Shown here one piece after another: positions 34,405-42,855 of a DNA stretch of 64,000 bases. Made by a program: the position numbers and the translations under genes. The DNA is from Actinoalloteichus hoggarensis (GTDB taxonomy: Bacteria > Actinomycetota > Actinomycetes > Mycobacteriales > Pseudonocardiaceae). The notes under the pieces are model-generated. The model was given only the letters and a program-made list of their open reading frames with translations. It was not told where the DNA came from and did not search any database. Within the stretch, counting starts at the first letter, position 1. Each line of letters opens with the position of its first letter. Location of the stretch: positions 5,812,001 through 5,876,000 of the forward strand of contig NZ_CP022521.1 in the NCBI RefSeq assembly GCF_002234535.1, in the 5' to 3' direction.

Positions 34405-35193
34405 GTGTCATCTGCCGCTGATCTCGATCTCGCCCGCCGACTGGCCGACCTCGCCGACGCCGTGACCCGCTCCCGGTTTCGGTCGCGCGACCTGCACGTG
34501 ACCAGCAAGCCGGATCGCACCCCGGTCACCGATGCGGACACCGCGGTGGAGGACTCGATCCGAGCACTGCTGGCGCGGGAACGCCCCGAGGACGCGGTCC
34601 TGGGCGAGGAACGCGGCGGCGCCGAGAACCCCGGTGCCCGTACCTGGGTGATCGATCCCATCGACGGGACCAAGAACTTCCTTCGCGGCCTGCCGATCTG
34701 GGCGACGTTGATCGCGCTCGTGGTCGACGGCACGCCACAGGTGGGTGTGGTGAGCGCGGGAGCGTTAAGACGTCGGTGGTGGGCGGCCCGCGGCCTCGGT
34801 GCCTGGACCAGCGAGGGCGACGGCGCCCCGTGGCGGATCGGCGTCTCGGGCGTCGATCGGCTCTCCGATGCCTATCTGTCGACCACGCACCTGGGCAGCT
34901 GGACCGAGTACCACTCGCGGAGTGCCTACCTCGCGCTGCTGGACGCCTGCTGGGAGAGCCGGGCGTTCGGCGATTTCTGGCAGCACGTCCTGGTCGCCGA
35001 GGGAGCCGTCGACCTCGCGGCCGAGGCCGTGGTGAACGCATGGGACGTCGCCGCCGTGCAGGTGATCGTGGAGGAGGCCGGGGGCCGGTTCAGCGACCTG
35101 GACGGCGTCCCCGACTACACCGGGGGCAGCGCGTTGTCCTCGAACGGGCTGGTCCATGACGCGGCGCTGGAGGTGCTGCGGAGCAACCGCTGA
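34405..35193 (+). CDS. hisN: Inositol monophosphatase family enzyme, probably histidinol-phosphatase (HisN-like)
   Basis: Metal-dependent phosphatase of 262 residues. Family motifs: VTDADTAVE (41-49), GEE (68-70), the metal site WVIDPIDGTKNF (81-92, Asp84 and Asp87), and the C-terminal AWDVAAVQVIVEEAGG motif (about 212-227). The pattern ESRAFGDFWQHVLVAEGAVD resembles actinobacterial HisN histidinol-phosphatases more than plain inositol monophosphatases, but the distinction is from memory. No other histidine genes are in the window. GTG start, leaderless. Its divergent neighbour is a two-component system. Confidence 0.8.
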   Translation: MSSAADLDLARRLADLADAVTRSRFRSRDLHVTSKPDRTPVTDADTAVEDSIRALLARERPEDAVLGEERGGAENPGARTWVIDPIDGTKNFLRGLPIWATLIALVVDGTPQVGVVSAGALRRRWWAARGLGAWTSEGDGAPWRIGVSGVDRLSDAYLSTTHLGSWTEYHSRSAYLALLDACWESRAFGDFWQHVLVAEGAVDLAAEAVVNAWDVAAVQVIVEEAGGRFSDLDGVPDYTGGSALSSNGLVHDAALEVLRSNR

Positions 35194-35743
35194 CCCGCCC
35201 GGGCCGGTCTCTGGTGAGCAGGTCGCGAGCGGGACGGCGGCCTCGGCTGCCCGACGCCGTAGCCGCGCTCGGGCGGAGCTCTCCCAGGGGCGGCCTGGTC
35301 GTCGAGGTGATCGGTCGACGACGGAACAGGTGATCGGCGAGCACGGACGGCCGATGCCGCAGGGATCGGCGCGGCTCACACGTCGCCCGTGCTCGGCGGG
35401 CTTCGATCTGGTCGACGTCGACCGCGTGGACGTCGGAGGGCCGGACGCCGAGTGTGTGCACCTCGGCCGCCGTGTGGGCTCCGGCCTGGCGCACACCGGC
35501 TGAGCGAGATTCGGCTGGGCGAGATTCGGCTGCGTGGTCATGGCACGACCATGCTTGAGCGTGCCCGTATCGCGCACGGTCGGCGGGCCGTGCCTGTGGA
35601 CAACTCGGCTATGTGGACAACCGCCCTCCCGACCGGGTGAATCCCGGCGGGACGTCTGGTGCTCTGTGCTAGTGACCCGAACCGATTGCCGGCGACGGGT
35701 GGTGCCGGAAGCCGTGCCCGACGCACCACCCGCCGCGGTTCGG
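35194..35743. other. Convergent intergenic region, 550 bp, no gene
   Basis: Between the phosphatase (+) and the toxin cassette (-). No gene can be supported. It contains the 14-bp direct repeat GCGAGATTCGGCTG (about 35503 and 35519) and a pair of DnaA-box-like sequences at 35595-35620. Confidence 0.5.
35595..35620. promoter_or_regulatory. Two DnaA-box-like sequences 17 bp apart
   Basis: TGTGGACAA occurs at 35595-35603 and 35612-35620; its complement TTGTCCACA is the classic DnaA box. Both have the same orientation in non-coding DNA. Two boxes are too few for an origin, but could titrate DnaA or regulate locally. Chance occurrence of two perfect 9-mers this close is unlikely in such GC-rich DNA. 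Confidence 0.45.
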
Positions 35744-36340
35744 TCAGCCGTCGAGACGGGCCGCCGAGTTTCCGGCGTCCTTCGACAATCGGATGGTGGG
35801 GATTCCCGTGGGCGGGGTGGCGTCCGACTCGTCCGCGCTCCGGCCGCCGTTCGTCCCCGCCGCCGCGGGGGGCACCGGTCCCGACCTGGTCGACGACGGC
35901 TGTCCCGCAGGACCACCGGCCGTGTCGGCCCGCGGTCCCGACTGCGTCGCGGACACGCCCGGCGGCGGCGACGTCCCGGCCGGTGCGGCGGGCGCAGGCT
36001 GCCCGGCGACCGCCGAGTCTGCCGCGTCCGGAACCGACCCGGACCCGGCGGTCCGCGGCGTGCCGACCGCCGTCGAGGGCGGACTCCCGATCACCCCTCG
36101 CACCGTCTGCGTCCAGGCCAGCCTGCCGAACAGGTAGAGACAAGCCACCTGCTCGTTGGTGAACCGTGCCCAGTCGTAGCGGTTGCCCTGCTCCCGCCAG
36201 AAGACCTCCCAGGCGGTCTCCCCGCCGGGAGCCTCCTCACGCAGGACGCACCAGGTGTCATCGGCCTCCGCTCCCACCGAGACGACCTGGGCGGGCACGC
36301 CGATCCTGACCAGCCAGTCGAGCAGCGAATCCATGTTCAT
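35744..36340 (-). CDS. Putative immunity or accessory protein of the TNT toxin cassette
   Basis: A 198-residue protein directly downstream (13-bp gap) of the TNT-like toxin. The first ~85 residues look like a small folded domain (MDSLLDWLVRIGVPAQVVSV, DTWCVLRE, WEVFWREQGNRYDWARF, EQVACLYLFGRLAWTQ), the kind of Trp-rich module seen after TNT toxins and similar in layout to the mycobacterial immunity factor IFT, as far as I recall. The remainder is Pro/Ala/Gly/Ser-rich and probably disordered. Position strongly suggests protection of the cytosol from the toxin; this is inference. Last gene of the cassette. Confidence 0.55.
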   Translation of the reverse strand: MNMDSLLDWLVRIGVPAQVVSVGAEADDTWCVLREEAPGGETAWEVFWREQGNRYDWARFTNEQVACLYLFGRLAWTQTVRGVIGSPPSTAVGTPRTAGSGSVPDAADSAVAGQPAPAAPAGTSPPPGVSATQSGPRADTAGGPAGQPSSTRSGPVPPAAAGTNGGRSADESDATPPTGIPTIRLSKDAGNSAARLDG

Positions 36341-36353
36341 CGAGCCGGTCTCC

Positions 36354-38888
36354 TCATGCCTGCGGCACTGTCTGGGGGATGTCGGCCACCGTGGCGGACA
36401 CCCGCGCGGCAGGCGCGTCCTCGTCGACGGCCAGATACCCCGCGCGGAGCAGTTCGGCCACCGACTGCGTCAGTCGGAATCGCAGGCCGCCGCCCGGCTG
36501 CGCGAACCAGGGCGCCGAGACGGCCCGCCACGCGGGCAGCGGCCGCTGCACCACGTATCGCGCATACGGACGGTCCGCGTACCCCGGTGGCAACGACCGT
36601 GTCGCGAACCGGGTGTCGGCCTCCGCCAGCACACGGCCCTCCGGCGTTCCGAGCCGATCCAGGGCGGTGCCCGCCGCCAGGACCACCGCTTCGCTCCCGG
36701 CGGGGTCGGCGGCTCCTTCCGGGAAGAGTTCTCCCGGCGGCCAGGCGTACTCGGCGGGCGCGCCGTGGCCCGTCGCGGCCGCACGCACCACGAACCGCCG
36801 GTCCCAGGCGCGTTCGTGCAGATCGCCGAGCGGGTCGTGGCCGGAGAGCAGCGCAGGCGGACACGTGCCCTGCTGTTCCGGCGCGGGCTTCGACACCGAG
36901 CTACGCAGGTCGACCAGCTCCGACTGCGGGTGGTCCTGCGGCGGGAACCGGATTCCGGGGGCGAAGTCGGTCTCCCGAGGCGGCGCAGGCAGCTGCCGAG
37001 CAGGCCTCGTGCTGGGCACCGGCAGATGACCGAGGGGAAAGAGGTTCATGGTGAAGGCGAGCAGTTCGGCGTCCGGCTGCTGCGTCGGGCGCACCGCTCG
37101 GCCCGCCGCGTTCTGATCGGCCGGCGCGCCGCCGAACAGATCGGCGCCCTGGGCCATCGGCCCGATCGACTTGCCTGCCACGGGGCCGCCGCCCGCCACG
37201 TGGGCGACCATCGCGCCGCCACCTGCGGGCGGCGCACCGCCGAGACCGGGCGCGGCGCTCGCTCCGGGGCCTGCCGCCAGGCCCGGTACGCCGGGGGCAT
37301 GCGGAGCCGGAGCACCGCCGAGACCGGGCAGGCCGCCCGCGGGCGGCAGCTTCGCGGGCGGAGCGGCTCCGGGTGCGGCCGCCCCCGGAGCGCCCGCGCC
37401 GGGAACGGCGGCACCGCCGCCGATTCCACCGGGCGCTCCGGGGCTCACCGGAGCCCCGGGCACGCCGGGTGCGGCGGGGCCGCCGGGGAGACCCATGCCG
37501 CCGGGCGCGCCGGGACCGGGCAGTACCGGCATCGGGCGTCCCGGTGCCTGCGGCTGGCCCGCGCCGCCACCGGACGCAGGCGGTGCCTGGCCGCCGCCCC
37601 CGGACGGCCCGGCGGGCGCCTGGGGGCCGGGGGCGGGCGGCATGTTCTGCGCTGGAGGCGCGCTGGGCGCCGGTGCTTCGGGGCGGGGAACAGGCGCGGG
37701 CGCGGCCTCCGGCGGCGGGCCGGAGAAGGACGGCGTGAGGCCGGGCGCGGCGGGCGCGGCGGGCGCGGCGGAACCGCCGCCACCCGAACCACCGCCGTGA
37801 CCGCCCGGACCACCGCCGTAGCCGCCCGAACCGGCCGAGCCCCCGGGACCTGCTGGGATGTTGATCGGACCGGTGTTCATCGACGGGTCGGGGGTGTAGA
37901 CCGGCGGCGAGTAGACGGGCGGCCCGCCGCCCTCGGCGGCCGACGCGGGAGTCGCGGCGCGGGCGGCCTGATCCACCACGCCCGCAGGAATCGGCCCGGT
38001 GCTCTCGGGGTCGAGATCGCGCAGTTCCGCGGGTGAGAGACCGCCCGACTCGGCCTCCTGCTGCTCGATGAGATCGTCACCCCAGGTGAACCCCCGGTTC
38101 TCGGCGAGCTCGCCCGCGTCGGAGCGGGCGAGTTCACCGGACTCGACCATCGAGTTCACCAGTTCGGACAGCACCAGCGGGGGCGCGTCGTCGAACCCGT
38201 CCTCCTCGCCGGGATCGGCGTCCTCGTCGCCCTCGCCGCCGTCCCGGTCGCCCAACTCCGGCAGCACGGCGTCGGGGTCGATGCCCAACAGCGCGGCGAG
38301 ATCCGGATCGAGCAGCTCCCCCGCAGTCGTGCCCAGCGGCTGGAAGGCCGACATATCGCCCTCGTCGGTGACGACGTCGGGCAGCGCCTCGCCCGCCTCC
38401 ACGTCCACCGCGGCGGCGAGAGTCTGATTGACCTCGGCGAACTCGGCCTTGGCACCGGCGAACAGCGAGTCGAGTTCGGCCTCGGCCGAGGCGTCGCCGT
38501 CGGCGGCCGCCTGTTCGGCCGCGTCGGTCCGGACCGCGAGCTTGACGAGCCTGCGGATGATCTCCACCTTGGTCGCGGCGATCTGATCGGCGGCGAACTC
38601 CAGCTGCGCGGCCGCCTCCTCACAGCCTCGCACGATGGAGGAGAACCGGCCGTCCTCGGCGACGAAGAGCTCCCAGTGCTCGCGGGCGGCGTCGGCGGCG
38701 TCGCCCTCATAGCTCTCGAACGCGCCCTCCACGTGACCGTGTGCGTCGGTTCTCGACTCACGCACGGCGGCAGCCGCGGCGCGCCACGCCTCGGCCAGCG
38801 ACCGCATCTGGTCCTCGTCGGCCTCCGGCCACCGGACCCCGGCCCGCTGCGCCACGTCGGCCAGCTCCTCCGGAAGCTTGATACCCAT
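36354..38888 (-). CDS. Type VII secretion polymorphic toxin with C-terminal TNT-like (NAD glycohydrolase family) domain
   Basis: An 844-residue modular protein. N-terminal ~200 residues are helical and resemble an ESX/WXG-type export domain (ELADVAQRAGVRWPEADE, LAEAWRAAAAAVRE, SYEGDAADAAREHWELF). A low-complexity Gly/Pro/Ala stretch spans about 290-640. The C-terminal domain (about 710-825) matches TNT: AEYAWPPGELFPEG, GTALDRLGTPEGRVL, TRFATRSLPPGY, YARYVVQRPLP, SAPWFAQPGGGLRFRL, SVAELLRAGYL. TNT domains hydrolyse NAD+ and kill host or rival cells. Both key Arg positions (DRLG, ATRSLPP) are kept, but the Gln expected after PGGG is Arg here and the mycobacterial His is Ala, so activity is uncertain. 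The cassette order is YbaB, WXG100, toxin, putative immunity protein. Confidence 0.8.
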   Translation of the reverse strand: MGIKLPEELADVAQRAGVRWPEADEDQMRSLAEAWRAAAAAVRESRTDAHGHVEGAFESYEGDAADAAREHWELFVAEDGRFSSIVRGCEEAAAQLEFAADQIAATKVEIIRRLVKLAVRTDAAEQAAADGDASAEAELDSLFAGAKAEFAEVNQTLAAAVDVEAGEALPDVVTDEGDMSAFQPLGTTAGELLDPDLAALLGIDPDAVLPELGDRDGGEGDEDADPGEEDGFDDAPPLVLSELVNSMVESGELARSDAGELAENRGFTWGDDLIEQQEAESGGLSPAELRDLDPESTGPIPAGVVDQAARAATPASAAEGGGPPVYSPPVYTPDPSMNTGPINIPAGPGGSAGSGGYGGGPGGHGGGSGGGGSAAPAAPAAPGLTPSFSGPPPEAAPAPVPRPEAPAPSAPPAQNMPPAPGPQAPAGPSGGGGQAPPASGGGAGQPQAPGRPMPVLPGPGAPGGMGLPGGPAAPGVPGAPVSPGAPGGIGGGAAVPGAGAPGAAAPGAAPPAKLPPAGGLPGLGGAPAPHAPGVPGLAAGPGASAAPGLGGAPPAGGGAMVAHVAGGGPVAGKSIGPMAQGADLFGGAPADQNAAGRAVRPTQQPDAELLAFTMNLFPLGHLPVPSTRPARQLPAPPRETDFAPGIRFPPQDHPQSELVDLRSSVSKPAPEQQGTCPPALLSGHDPLGDLHERAWDRRFVVRAAATGHGAPAEYAWPPGELFPEGAADPAGSEAVVLAAGTALDRLGTPEGRVLAEADTRFATRSLPPGYADRPYARYVVQRPLPAWRAVSAPWFAQPGGGLRFRLTQSVAELLRAGYLAVDEDAPAARVSATVADIPQTVPQA

Positions 38889-38919
38889 TTCTCCACCCCT
38901 GTCCAGAAGCGACGGACGG

Positions 38920-39237
38920 TCAGCGAGACCCGGCGTCGGGCGATCCGACCAGGCCCGCGTTGTGCTCGTCCACTCCGGTGTAGTCGCGCGCCGTGGCCTG
39001 GAGTCGGTCGCGCATGTCCAGCAGCTGATCCGGCAGCGCGTCCATCAGCGCGAGCACGTGAGAGGCCGGGTCCAGGTACCGCGCGGAGAAGCTGCGACCG
39101 ATCTCGTCGACACCCCAACAGCCCATCCTGTCGGTCACCGCGCCACGCAGCGTCTGTGTCGTGTCCTCGATCGACCCGGAAGTCCCGGTGAGTCTGCCTG
39201 CCTGCGTCTCCAGCTGCTCTGGATCAACCCTGAACAT
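38920..39237 (-). CDS. WXG100-like / type VII secretion target protein
   Basis: A 105-residue helical protein, the size of ESX substrates (MFRVDPEQLETQAGRLTGT; helix 2 LPDQLLDMRDRLQATARDYTGVDEHNA). The turn between the helices contains WGVDEIGRSFSARY, an expanded variant of the WXG turn, and the C-terminal YTGVDEHN fits the YxxxD/E type VII export signal. It lies 31 bp upstream of the toxin gene and is likely co-exported or acts as its partner. No ESX core gene (eccC, eccD, mycP) is present in the window, so secretion must use a system encoded elsewhere. Confidence 0.75.
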   Translation of the reverse strand: MFRVDPEQLETQAGRLTGTSGSIEDTTQTLRGAVTDRMGCWGVDEIGRSFSARYLDPASHVLALMDALPDQLLDMRDRLQATARDYTGVDEHNAGLVGSPDAGSR

Positions 39238-39305
39238 TCCTGCGCCTCCCTTGTGCTCGACGACCGGGCTGCGCCGAAGTCGGGCCGTCGGTCCTCGGAC
39301 ATCCG

Positions 39306-39713
39306 CTAACGCCAGCCCTTGTTGTCGAAGACGGTGGACTGGACGGGTCTCTCCTGCTGCGTCGACGTTCCGCCGGCCTGCCGACGATCCGCCGTCGAGG
39401 GGTCGTCGGTCGCGCCGCGCACGGTCGCGACCACTCCGGCGGCGGCCGACGCGGCGGCGGCCGACGCCGCATGGATGGTGTGCTGGATGAGTGCGGCCAG
39501 CTCGGCCGGGCGGTGTCTTCGATAGGCGTGATCGGCGATCGCCACCCGGTGGACGGCCCCGCGATGTCCCACGGTGACCGCGACCGACGAGTCGGCGCTG
39601 ACCACTGTCTCGCTGATCTCGGCGAGACGCCTGTGCACCTCACCAAGCTGCTCTCGACTGCGTCGATACTCGCCGAGCAGCCGCTCCACGCTGGCTTGGT
39701 GGTCGGTCACCAT
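39306..39713 (-). CDS. YbaB/EbfC family protein
   Basis: A 135-residue protein with the YbaB fold: a long N-terminal helix (VERLLGEYRRSREQLGEVHRRLAEISETVV) followed by the beta sheet segment SVAVTVGHRGAVHRVAIADHAY. YbaB proteins bind DNA as dimers; in actinobacteria diverged members commonly open type VII toxin cassettes, as here, where their role is unknown. The frame runs open upstream to 39827, but the ATG at 39713 is the natural start of the domain. The C-terminal 50 residues are low complexity. The promoter should lie in 39714-39893. Confidence 0.7.
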   Translation of the reverse strand: MVTDHQASVERLLGEYRRSREQLGEVHRRLAEISETVVSADSSVAVTVGHRGAVHRVAIADHAYRRHRPAELAALIQHTIHAASAAAASAAAGVVATVRGATDDPSTADRRQAGGTSTQQERPVQSTVFDNKGWR

Positions 39714-39893
39714 GAACGCCTCCGGTAATCCGGCCGCCGACAGATGTACCGGTGTTGGACGGCGCGGTCGACCTTCCGGTTCCCGCGAATCCGCCACCTT
39801 TTCTCGGCCGGATCGGTTGCCCCTCAACCGTTGCCGACGGGCAGGGTCGGTGCGGGTGAACCGGCGACGACGCCGTCGAACGCCGTTCGACGG

Positions 39894-40598
39894 TCAGTCG
39901 ACGATCGACGACAGACCCGGCGGGCGAGGCGACGAGCCCACGTCGGCGGGCCACGGCGTGAGGCGGGGTTCCGGCGCGAGCAGGCCGGTGCGCACGGCCG
40001 CGTGCACCGCCCTGGCGAGGGCGCCGCCGATCCGCGAGCGGGGGCCGCCGTAGCGCTCCGGCTCGCCGTCGGGCGGGCACAGCACGATGGTGGCGTCGGT
40101 GCAGGTGCCGGTGCCCGGCACGCCGACCTCTCGGAAGGCCTGTGCCTTGGCCTCGGCCACGGTGGCGATCGCGTTGACCAGCGCGCCCTCGGTGAGCCGA
40201 ACCGGGAGGAGACAGACGGCGTTGACGGTGCCCGGCGTCGCGGGATCGGAATCGAACTCGGACTCGGGCGCGGCGGCCCAGGTCGGGTGCTTCCCGACAC
40301 CGGTCGTCACACAGGCCGACACTCCGTGATCGACGCGGGTGACCTGATCCCGGACGTCCACGGCGGTGAGCAGCCCGACACCGGACCCGGCGCAGCCGAG
40401 GGCGGTGCCGATCTCGGTCAGGTGCACGGCCGGATCGGGCCGGTCGTAGTCGTGACGCACGGTGGCGTTGCAGGCCCAGTGTCGCTCGCCGATGCCGCCG
40501 CCCAGCACCGCCGAGGAGATCGACAGCCACGGCGTCGGCAGCCGCCAGGAGAGCACGGGGAGCCCCGCGACCATGGCGAACGCCGGTCGGGTCGTCAC
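39894..40598 (-). CDS. cbiZ: Adenosylcobinamide amidohydrolase (CbiZ family)
   Basis: Salvage enzyme that cleaves the aminopropanol side chain of adenosylcobinamide to give adenosylcobyric acid for cobalamin synthesis. 234 residues. Family features: PWLSISSAVLGGGIGERHWACNATV near residue 23, then HLTEIGTALGCAGSGVGLLTAVDV, ACVTTGVGKHPTWAAAPE, NAVCLLPVRLTEGALVNAIATVAEAKAQA, and TGTCTDATIVLCP. The GTG at 40598 is chosen; the first ten residues are variable. No other cobalamin genes are in the window. In the family the fold resembles a four-layer sandwich and acts in the cytosol. Confidence 0.82.
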   Translation of the reverse strand: MTTRPAFAMVAGLPVLSWRLPTPWLSISSAVLGGGIGERHWACNATVRHDYDRPDPAVHLTEIGTALGCAGSGVGLLTAVDVRDQVTRVDHGVSACVTTGVGKHPTWAAAPESEFDSDPATPGTVNAVCLLPVRLTEGALVNAIATVAEAKAQAFREVGVPGTGTCTDATIVLCPPDGEPERYGGPRSRIGGALARAVHAAVRTGLLAPEPRLTPWPADVGSSPRPPGLSSIVD

Positions 40599-40722
40599 GA
40601 GCGCTTCTCCTTGTTCCGCGGATGCCGACGGGACTGTCTACCGCAGGGCACGGGGCCGCGTCGAACGACGGCCGCCGCGCAGGGCTCCGCGAGACCTCGT
40701 TCGAGACGGCGGGCGGCGGGCG

Positions 40723-41682
40723 TCAGGCACCGCCGCCGAGTGCGTTGACCACGCGAGACGCGCTGGGCCTGCCCAGGTGCTCCGCCATCCAGACGCTGGT
40801 ATGCACCAGCGCGTCGAGGTCGACGCCGTGTTCGATGCCGAGCCCGTCCAGCATCCAGACCAGGTCCTCGGTCGCCAGGTTGCCCGTCGCGGACTTCGCG
40901 AACGGACAGCCGCCCAGGCCGCCCGCCGAGGAGTCCACCGTGGAAACACCGGCGCGCAGGGCGGTGTAGGTGTTGGACAACGCCTGCCCGTAGGTGTCGT
41001 GGAAGTGCACGGCGATCTGGCCGGTCGACACTCCGTTCGCGGCGAGGGACCGCAGCAGCGCCTGAACCTGACCCGGCGTCGCGACGCCGATGGTGTCGCC
41101 CAGCGAGAGCTCTTCGCAGCCGAGATCCAGCAGCCGCCGACCCGCCGCGGCCACCGACGCGGGATCGGCAGGCCCCTCCCACGGATCGCCGAAGCACATC
41201 GACAGGTAGCCGCGCACCCGCATTCCCGCCTCGCGGGCCCGTCGCACGACGGGCTCGAACATGGCGTACTGCTCGTCCATGCCTCGATTCAGGTTGCGTC
41301 GGGCGAACGACTCGGTGGCGCTGGCGAAGATCGCGATGTCTCGTACGCCCGCCTCGACGGCGCGGTCCAGGCCGCGTTCGTTGGGCACGAGCACCGGATG
41401 ACGCACGCCGGGCGGTCGCGGCAGGTCCGCCAGCAGTTCGGCGGCGTCGGCGAGCTGCGGAACCCATCGGGGGCTCACGAAGCTCGTCGCCTCGAGCACG
41501 GTCAGGCCCGCCGCCGCCAGCCTGCGCAGAAACTCGCGCTTGACGTCGACTCCGATGACCGTCGACTCGTTCTGGAGACCGTCGCGGGCTCCGACCTCCC
41601 AGATGGTCACCCGCGCGGGCAGCTCGACGTCCTCGACGGCGGGCGAGTGCTGCGGCAGCCCGAGGGCGCGGACGGAGGTCAT
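40723..41682 (-). CDS. mvaB: Hydroxymethylglutaryl-CoA lyase
   Basis: Cleaves HMG-CoA to acetoacetate and acetyl-CoA, the last step of leucine degradation; cytosolic TIM-barrel enzyme. 319 residues. Motifs: IWEVGARDGLQNES (metal and catalytic Arg-Asp), EATSFVSPRWVPQLADA, LVPNERGLDRA, SMCFGDPWEG, LSLGDTIGVATPGQV, VHFHDTYGQALSN (metal His pair), and the flexible loop GLGGCPFAKSATGN with the catalytic Cys. Start ATG 41682 overlaps the PH-domain gene stop as ATGA, so the two are coupled. Grouping with acyl-CoA carboxylase genes fits branched-chain amino acid catabolism. Confidence 0.93.
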   Translation of the reverse strand: MTSVRALGLPQHSPAVEDVELPARVTIWEVGARDGLQNESTVIGVDVKREFLRRLAAAGLTVLEATSFVSPRWVPQLADAAELLADLPRPPGVRHPVLVPNERGLDRAVEAGVRDIAIFASATESFARRNLNRGMDEQYAMFEPVVRRAREAGMRVRGYLSMCFGDPWEGPADPASVAAAGRRLLDLGCEELSLGDTIGVATPGQVQALLRSLAANGVSTGQIAVHFHDTYGQALSNTYTALRAGVSTVDSSAGGLGGCPFAKSATGNLATEDLVWMLDGLGIEHGVDLDALVHTSVWMAEHLGRPSASRVVNALGGGA

Positions 41683-42215
41683 TCCGACCGACGCGGCTGC
41701 TGGGACCGCTGGGGGTAGTAGAAGTTGCCCTGGTCACCTTCGTCGATCTGCTGGTAGAGCATGCCGTGCACCCGCTCGACCTGCGGGACGTCGTCGAAGG
41801 TGAGCGCCTCGTCGGAGGCCGACTCGATGATCAGCGTGCCGCAGCCGAGGATGCGGTCGGTCAGGCTGTGCTCGAAGCGGACGCTGTTGATCCGGTTGAG
41901 CGGGATGTCCACACCGGTGCGGTGCAGGACGCCCGCCCGATACATGACCCGCTCGTTGGTCACCACGAAGTGGGTGCTCTGCCAGCGGATGAACGGCACG
42001 AGGAACAACCAGATGATCAGAATGACGCCGATCGAGCCGATCGCGATCCAGCCGATCGTGTTCCATTCCTGGTCGCTGACGTACAGCGCCCCGAAGACGC
42101 CCGCGGCTATGATCAACAGCAGGGCCACGGTCGGCCAGAAGATCATCTTCCAATGTGAGTGCTTGTGGACGACGACATGCTCGTCGTTGGTGAGCATGTT
42201 CTCCGGGTAACCCAC
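41679..42215 (-). CDS. PH domain-containing membrane protein (DUF304/YdbS-like)
   Basis: A 178-residue protein with two adjacent hydrophobic segments (MIFWPTVALLLIIAAGVFGA and IGWIAIGSIGVILIIWLFLV) followed by a bacterial PH domain (WQSTHFVVTNERVMYRAGVL, DIPLNRINSVRFEHSLTDRILGCGTLIIES). Homologues sit beside birA/accD in mycobacteria (Rv3278c, from memory). The family's function is unknown; membrane-surface scaffolding is likely. GTG start at 42215. It overlaps the downstream HMG-CoA lyase gene by 4 bp. Confidence 0.88.
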   Translation of the reverse strand: MGYPENMLTNDEHVVVHKHSHWKMIFWPTVALLLIIAAGVFGALYVSDQEWNTIGWIAIGSIGVILIIWLFLVPFIRWQSTHFVVTNERVMYRAGVLHRTGVDIPLNRINSVRFEHSLTDRILGCGTLIIESASDEALTFDDVPQVERVHGMLYQQIDEGDQGNFYYPQRSQQPRRSE

Positions 42216-42855
42216 GGTCTTTCCTCCAGATCAGGCCCTGCCGTCGTCTCCGACGCGATCACCGTACCGGCGAGACCCCGCGGACGGGACGGCGACGGCC
42301 ATGACGATCCGGGACCGGACGGCCGTCGACGCCACTCCGCCGGCGTGCCCGTCGACGCCGCACGACGGTCCGAATCTGCCCGACCGAGACGGGCCTGTCG
42401 AGAGCGGACGCGGCGACGAACCCGAAACGAGCAGCGCCGCGGCTCCGGTCGGCAGCCACCGGGGTGCGGACCGGCCGCCGGGATCGTCGACGTGAGGTGC
42501 CCGTGCCGCAGGTCGCGCGCACGGGGCACCGCACGGCCGCCCGGGTCGCGTTTCGTCGCGAACCGGCCGCAAACCGACCTGCGGAGACCGGGCTCACGCC
42601 CAGGCTGGGCGCGGGCCGACACTCGGGGTGAGGCACCCGACGGAACCCTTCTTCGAGGTCCCGCTGTGTGTCGGGCCGAGTGTCGGGGCAGCAGCACGCT
42701 CCGAGTACTCGCCGAGGAACATCCCGATCCGCCGGAACGCCCTGTCGCGGCCCGGCTCGGGTGGCCGACCGCGGCGGGCGGTCACGCGGCGGTGCCGGAG
42801 ACGATTCGCAGCCTGCGTGCTCGCCGACTCGACGGGCTCCGAGCAGGCGAAGAGG
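42216..42855. other. Intergenic region between the PH-domain gene and birA, 640 bp
   Basis: No supported gene. Several overlapping open frames are composition artefacts with Arg/Pro-rich products. The promoter for the PH-domain/HMG-CoA lyase pair should be near 42220-42330. In mycobacteria these neighbours are closer together, so sequence may have been inserted or decayed here. Confidence 0.45.

Noticed and set aside
35595..35620. Replication origin
   Set aside because: Only two DnaA boxes and no dnaA/dnaN neighbourhood or AT-rich unwinding region; kept only as a possible DnaA-binding site.
36183..38036. A 617-codon open frame antisense to the toxin gene
   Set aside because: Low-complexity composition artefact over the Pro/Gly-rich region; no start context or family.
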